From Flavobacteriales bacterium UBA1995 (GTDB lineage: Bacteria; Bacteroidota; Bacteroidia; Flavobacteriales_D; Sanyastnellaceae): a DNA stretch of 6,916 nucleotides. Made by a program: the position numbers and the translations under genes. The stretch is taken from contig DDCX01000071.1 in assembly GCA_002336475.1 (NCBI GenBank), forward strand, positions 1 through 6,916, written 5' to 3'. The notes below the pieces were generated by a model that worked only from the letters and a program-made list of their open reading frames with translations, was not told the DNA's origin and did no database searches. Position 1 is the stretch's first letter, and the number at the start of each line of letters is the position of its first letter. Positions 5,301 to 6,916 of the stretch are shown piece by piece.

Positions 5301-6883
5301 TTGACAACACCGCAGAGATCAACGACGGGACATGCGACTACGCCCAATGCGCAGGCTGCATGGACCCTGATGCCTGCAATTATGACGCTGCAGCGAGTAT
5401 TTCGGGCAATTGCATCTATCCCGTTGACATATACGGAAGCGACTCAGTAGACTGCAATGGTGACTGTATCGAAGATGTAGATGGAGATGACGTGTGCGAT
5501 CCAGATGAAGTATTGGGATGCACCAATGCCGGAGCCTGCAACTACAATGCAGAAGCCACCCAAGAAGATGGCAGCTGTGACCTCACATCGTGTACGGGAT
5601 GCATGGACATCACGGCTTGTAACTACGATGACACCGCTACCAATTCAAACAACAGTTGCGATTATCTCACTTGCGCTGGATGTATGGACCCCTCGGCATG
5701 TGACTACAACGGTGCAGCAACAATCAACACCACTTGTGAATACCCCGAGCAGTCCTATTTGGACTGTTCTGGCGGCTGCAACTCAGATACAGACGGCGAC
5801 GGGGTATGTGATGAATTAGAAATAGCGGGATGCGACGACATTGCCGCATGCAACTACATGGATTCAGCCACAGACAACGATGGCTCTTGTGACTTTAATT
5901 CCTGCGCAGGTTGTACCAATCCAGGAGCTTGCAACTATATGGCTTCAGCCACCATTAATAATGGGTCCTGCAATTACACTTCTTGCCAAGGATGCACAGA
6001 TCCCGAAGCGTGCAACTATGTATCCGGGGCCACCACCGACGATGGAAGTTGCTTTTATGTCCTTGACCTCTATAACGTCACCAATTTGGATTGTGCGGGC
6101 ATCTGCATCAACGATTCCGATGGCGATGGAATTTGCGATGAAGACGAGTTAAGCGCTTGCACGGACCCGTCGGCATGTAACTATACCCCAACAGCTGACT
6201 ATGACGATGGCACCTGTGAATACTCAAGTTGTGGAGGCTGCACAGACATCAATGCTTGTAACTACAACGCCGGTGCCCAATTCGATGATGGGTCTTGCAC
6301 CACGCCAGTATCGTTGTATGGCAAAGACTACGTGAACTGCATCGGCGAATGCCTCAATGACGCAGACGGAGATGGAATTTGCGATGAGGATGAAGCAGGG
6401 TGCACCGACGCATCTGCCTGTAACTACGACCCCAGTGCGGTCCTGGAAGACGGGTCATGCACGTATCCTGAAGAGACTTACCTCGACTGTTCAGGTGCAT
6501 GCTTGAATGACGCTGATGGCGATGGGACATGCGACGAACTCGAAATCGATGGCTGCGCAGATGTGACGGCATGTAATTACAACGACAATGCCACAGAAGA
6601 TGATGGGTCTTGTGTCTATGCCGATACAGAGTGTGCCACCTGCAACCCTGATGGCACTGTAGACTATAACGACTTTGATGGCGATGGCATCTGCGATGAA
6701 GACGACACCTGTCCTGGTGACTTCAACGATGACGGCGTGCGAACAGCCAGCGATGTCCTTGTAGTACTGGCTGCATATGGTTGCGAGGACAACTGTGGCG
6801 ACGCCGACTTAGATATGGATGGCTACGTAACAGCAGCAGATGTACTGGCCATGTTGAGCTACTTCGGCACATACTGCGACTAA
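2327..6883 (+). CDS. Giant secreted protein: two beta-helix domains, 27 cysteine-rich repeats, dockerin-like C-terminus
   Basis: This 1518-residue protein is predicted to act outside the cell. Residues 1-24 are a signal peptide, cleavage probably V-S-A/Q. Residues about 36-272 and 302-563 are two parallel-beta-helix domains of the pectate-lyase-like/NosD type. Both open with an A-I-x-x-A-A motif, then D-V and a strand leading to I-x-K-x-x-T-x-x-G, and continue with N-x-T-V/I rungs. No polysaccharide-lyase catalytic set is evident. Residues 565-1462 hold 27 units of a cysteine repeat (C-T-D-P-x-A-C-N-Y ... D-D-G-S-C), seven of them with a calcium-loop insert. Residues 1463-1518 are a dockerin-like module. 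No standard T9SS tail is visible. In-frame ATG 2237 would place an extra hydrophobic segment before the signal peptide, so ATG 2327 is preferred. Two stops stand in tandem (TAA TAA, 6881-6886). Likely a surface adhesin or stalk; an enzyme role is less likely. Confidence 0.88.
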   Translation: MDLFSLPKLCFACSLSMLLSLVSAQTSPVENVTSGVSSVSIAEAIELAADGDVLLLSALTFNERLSIEKPLTLTGDVGGGTVLDIRNTPSWGISLASSGITLENITVLSDINHQAYGIHSAPGITGITLRSVRILNNATSGIDLNGLEGPEVNLVENCEAVGSASGFGLALSSCQNTVVRDFTSSSNGFGDIGILESAYTDKQTEELTFEGEMKLEGPQGNGLGGIVVQSDTTSLEPGIGFSFDIDMQAGLYHQITGTTTYDGNPLGYLLCAPEIVGELSKALSDDLGVSDLLGKNLLSGELEVWPGMSLQSAIDNAAEEDVIRVALPGVYDTETVSITKAITILGPNQGLAADDPARTTEAIFEGGVEVTASNVTMDGIRILATAGKEVGLSVAPSASNLLVKNSVIRGWFEEDGSTTPVGLENKGNTELIDCSLRNWPVAAVVQSGELQLTRTIVSDNQEGVRLDAANGSQDILRVTDSEFRNAGADAYVVADADAADSLVISGGTANLHRYALRFDADCAFSITGGLFTQSEEQVIGLDAADRIVLCEQNDFNSPVIVIDACDDPTAVNFEACATINSDNCLYGGCTDPMACNYSSSATADDGSCEFQSCSGCLNPIACNYNIDASIENGSCEFNSCRGCTDEEALNYESSATFDDGTCLFAGCTNPAADNYDPNANFNNGVCFFYGCTDVNACNYDMDANFNLGTCDYDSCAGCLNPRACNYDASAIISADNCDFTSCRGCTNPDALNYDADATIDDGSCRFIGCTDATAINFNEGAGVDDGSCIYGGCTDVGACNYDTNAGSDDGSCEFTSCAGCAIEGFCNYDPTVLIHNGAMCDYLSCCGDPAATNYDSNILPQLTYGCTYGQSAGMAFLEVCNVSFACNFGEDADCDFDSCAGCTDDAACNFDSEATLSTSTCEYPVDLYGNPNVNCDGDCINDSNGDGVCDEEETAGCSDATACNYNPQATQDDGSCEYSSCAGCTDIVACNFDNTAEINDGTCDYAQCAGCMDPDACNYDAAASISGNCIYPVDIYGSDSVDCNGDCIEDVDGDDVCDPDEVLGCTNAGACNYNAEATQEDGSCDLTSCTGCMDITACNYDDTATNSNNSCDYLTCAGCMDPSACDYNGAATINTTCEYPEQSYLDCSGGCNSDTDGDGVCDELEIAGCDDIAACNYMDSATDNDGSCDFNSCAGCTNPGACNYMASATINNGSCNYTSCQGCTDPEACNYVSGATTDDGSCFYVLDLYNVTNLDCAGICINDSDGDGICDEDELSACTDPSACNYTPTADYDDGTCEYSSCGGCTDINACNYNAGAQFDDGSCTTPVSLYGKDYVNCIGECLNDADGDGICDEDEAGCTDASACNYDPSAVLEDGSCTYPEETYLDCSGACLNDADGDGTCDELEIDGCADVTACNYNDNATEDDGSCVYADTECATCNPDGTVDYNDFDGDGICDEDDTCPGDFNDDGVRTASDVLVVLAAYGCEDNCGDADLDMDGYVTAADVLAMLSYFGTYCD
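4091..4702 (+). repeat. Two tandem 306-bp four-unit super-repeats
   Basis: Two blocks of exactly 306 bp (4091-4396 and 4397-4702) each contain units of 27, 27, 24 and 24 residues in that order. In both, the second unit begins C-L-N-P-x-A-C-N-Y and ends S-C-R-G, and the third reads A-L-N-Y with no cysteine at position 7. This shows that a four-unit block was duplicated as a whole. DNA identity between the blocks is clearly reduced, so the event is not recent. Confidence 0.85.
5195..6157 (+). repeat. Three tandem three-unit super-repeats with a calcium-loop insert
   Basis: Blocks 5195-5518, 5519-5830 and 5831-6157 (108, 104 and 109 codons) each consist of two 27-residue units followed by one unit extended by an insert with D-x-D-G-D-x-x-C-D. 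Past this region the pattern shortens: 6158-6400 has one plain and one extended unit (81 codons), and 6401-6553 and 6554-6712 are single extended units (51 and 53 codons). A 17-base direct repeat, GATGGAATTTGCGATGA, occurs at 6125-6141 and 6371-6387 in the insert motif. Confidence 0.83.
6713..6880 (+). other. Dockerin-like C-terminal domain of the giant protein
   Basis: Residues 1463-1518 carry two 12-residue EF-hand-type calcium loops: D-F-N-D-D-G-V-R-T-A-S-D and D-L-D-M-D-G-Y-V-T-A-A-D. Acidic or amide residues sit at positions 1, 3, 5 and 12 of each. Each loop is followed by a helix of the type D-V-L-x-x-L-x-x-(Y/F)-G. This matches the type I dockerin duplication. Three cysteines (Y-G-C, N-C-G-D and Y-C-D) are unusual additions. 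No cohesin partner is encoded in the window. Confidence 0.8.
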
Positions 6884-6916
6884 TAACACGACCAAACAAC
6901 ATTGAAAAGGGCCGCT

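Larger units (their letters stand above)
4019..6712 (+). repeat. Array of 27 cysteine-rich protein repeats within the giant gene
   Basis: Unit starts, each at the codon for the first cysteine, include 4019, 4091, 4397, 4703, 4784, 4862, 4964, 5030, 5195, 5519, 5831, 6158, 6401 and 6554. There are three classes. The 24-residue class has cysteines at positions 1 and 20. The 27-residue class has cysteines at 1, 7, 20 and 25. The 50-55-residue class has cysteines at 1, 7 and about 20 plus an insert holding three more and an acidic D-x-D-G-D-G-x-C-D-E motif. A-C-N-Y (or A-x-N-Y/F) and D-G-S-C are the most constant elements. DNA identity between units is modest by eye, so the array is old and conserved at protein level rather than freshly amplified. 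The family is known from marine Bacteroidota surface proteins. Confidence 0.93.

Noticed and set aside
4774..6152. Several plus-strand open frames of 64-120 codons inside the giant gene, shifted relative to it (for example 4929-5291, 5481-5819, 5841-6152)
   Set aside because: They are read out of frame through the cysteine repeats. The recurrent codons for C-N-Y and D-G-S-C happen to lack stops in that frame, and the resulting proteins are low-complexity with no recognisable domain.
4019..6712. CRISPR-like or noncoding repeat array
   Set aside because: The periodicity is in whole codons, varies between 22 and 55 residues and is conserved at protein rather than DNA level, so this is a protein repeat.

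Overview
The window reads as a marine-type Bacteroidota chromosome segment, most likely order Flavobacteriales (inference). Three things point there: a YebC/TACO1 protein with the N-terminus typical of Bacteroidota, a C-terminal fragment that looks like a type IX secretion (T9SS) sorting tail, and cysteine-rich surface repeats of the kind common in marine members of that phylum. Base composition looks near 50% GC. There are no rRNA or tRNA genes, no CRISPR array and no recognisable insertion sequence.

Layout, left to right: (1) the last 24 codons of a truncated plus-strand gene with a T9SS-like tail (1-75); (2) a small membrane-hairpin protein (116-484, +); (3) a small secreted orphan on the opposite strand (491-850, -), its stop only 6 bp from that of gene 2; (4) yebC (937-1668, +), divergent from gene 3; (5) a 149-residue secreted mini-protein (1701-2150, -), convergent with yebC; (6) a 1518-residue secreted protein (2327-6883, +), divergent from gene 5 across a 176-bp AT-rich region. 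Strand alternates at almost every gene, so apart from genes 1 and 2 there is no obvious operon.

The centre of interest is the large protein and its divergent small neighbour. The large protein has a signal peptide, two tandem parallel-beta-helix domains with matching start motifs, 27 cysteine-rich units arranged in two kinds of higher-order repeat, and a C-terminal two-loop dockerin-like module. The small protein has a signal peptide, an SprB-like beta-sandwich stretch, exactly one unit of the same cysteine repeat and one dockerin-like half-module. The pair looks like a long and a minimal version of one surface architecture. In the large protein, cysteine gain and loss in the repeats is strictly paired, which predicts its disulfide pattern.

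Function is not proven by the sequence. The best inference is a secreted, calcium- and disulfide-stabilised adhesin or surface stalk. yebC is an ordinary housekeeping or translation gene and shows no evident link to the surface genes around it.
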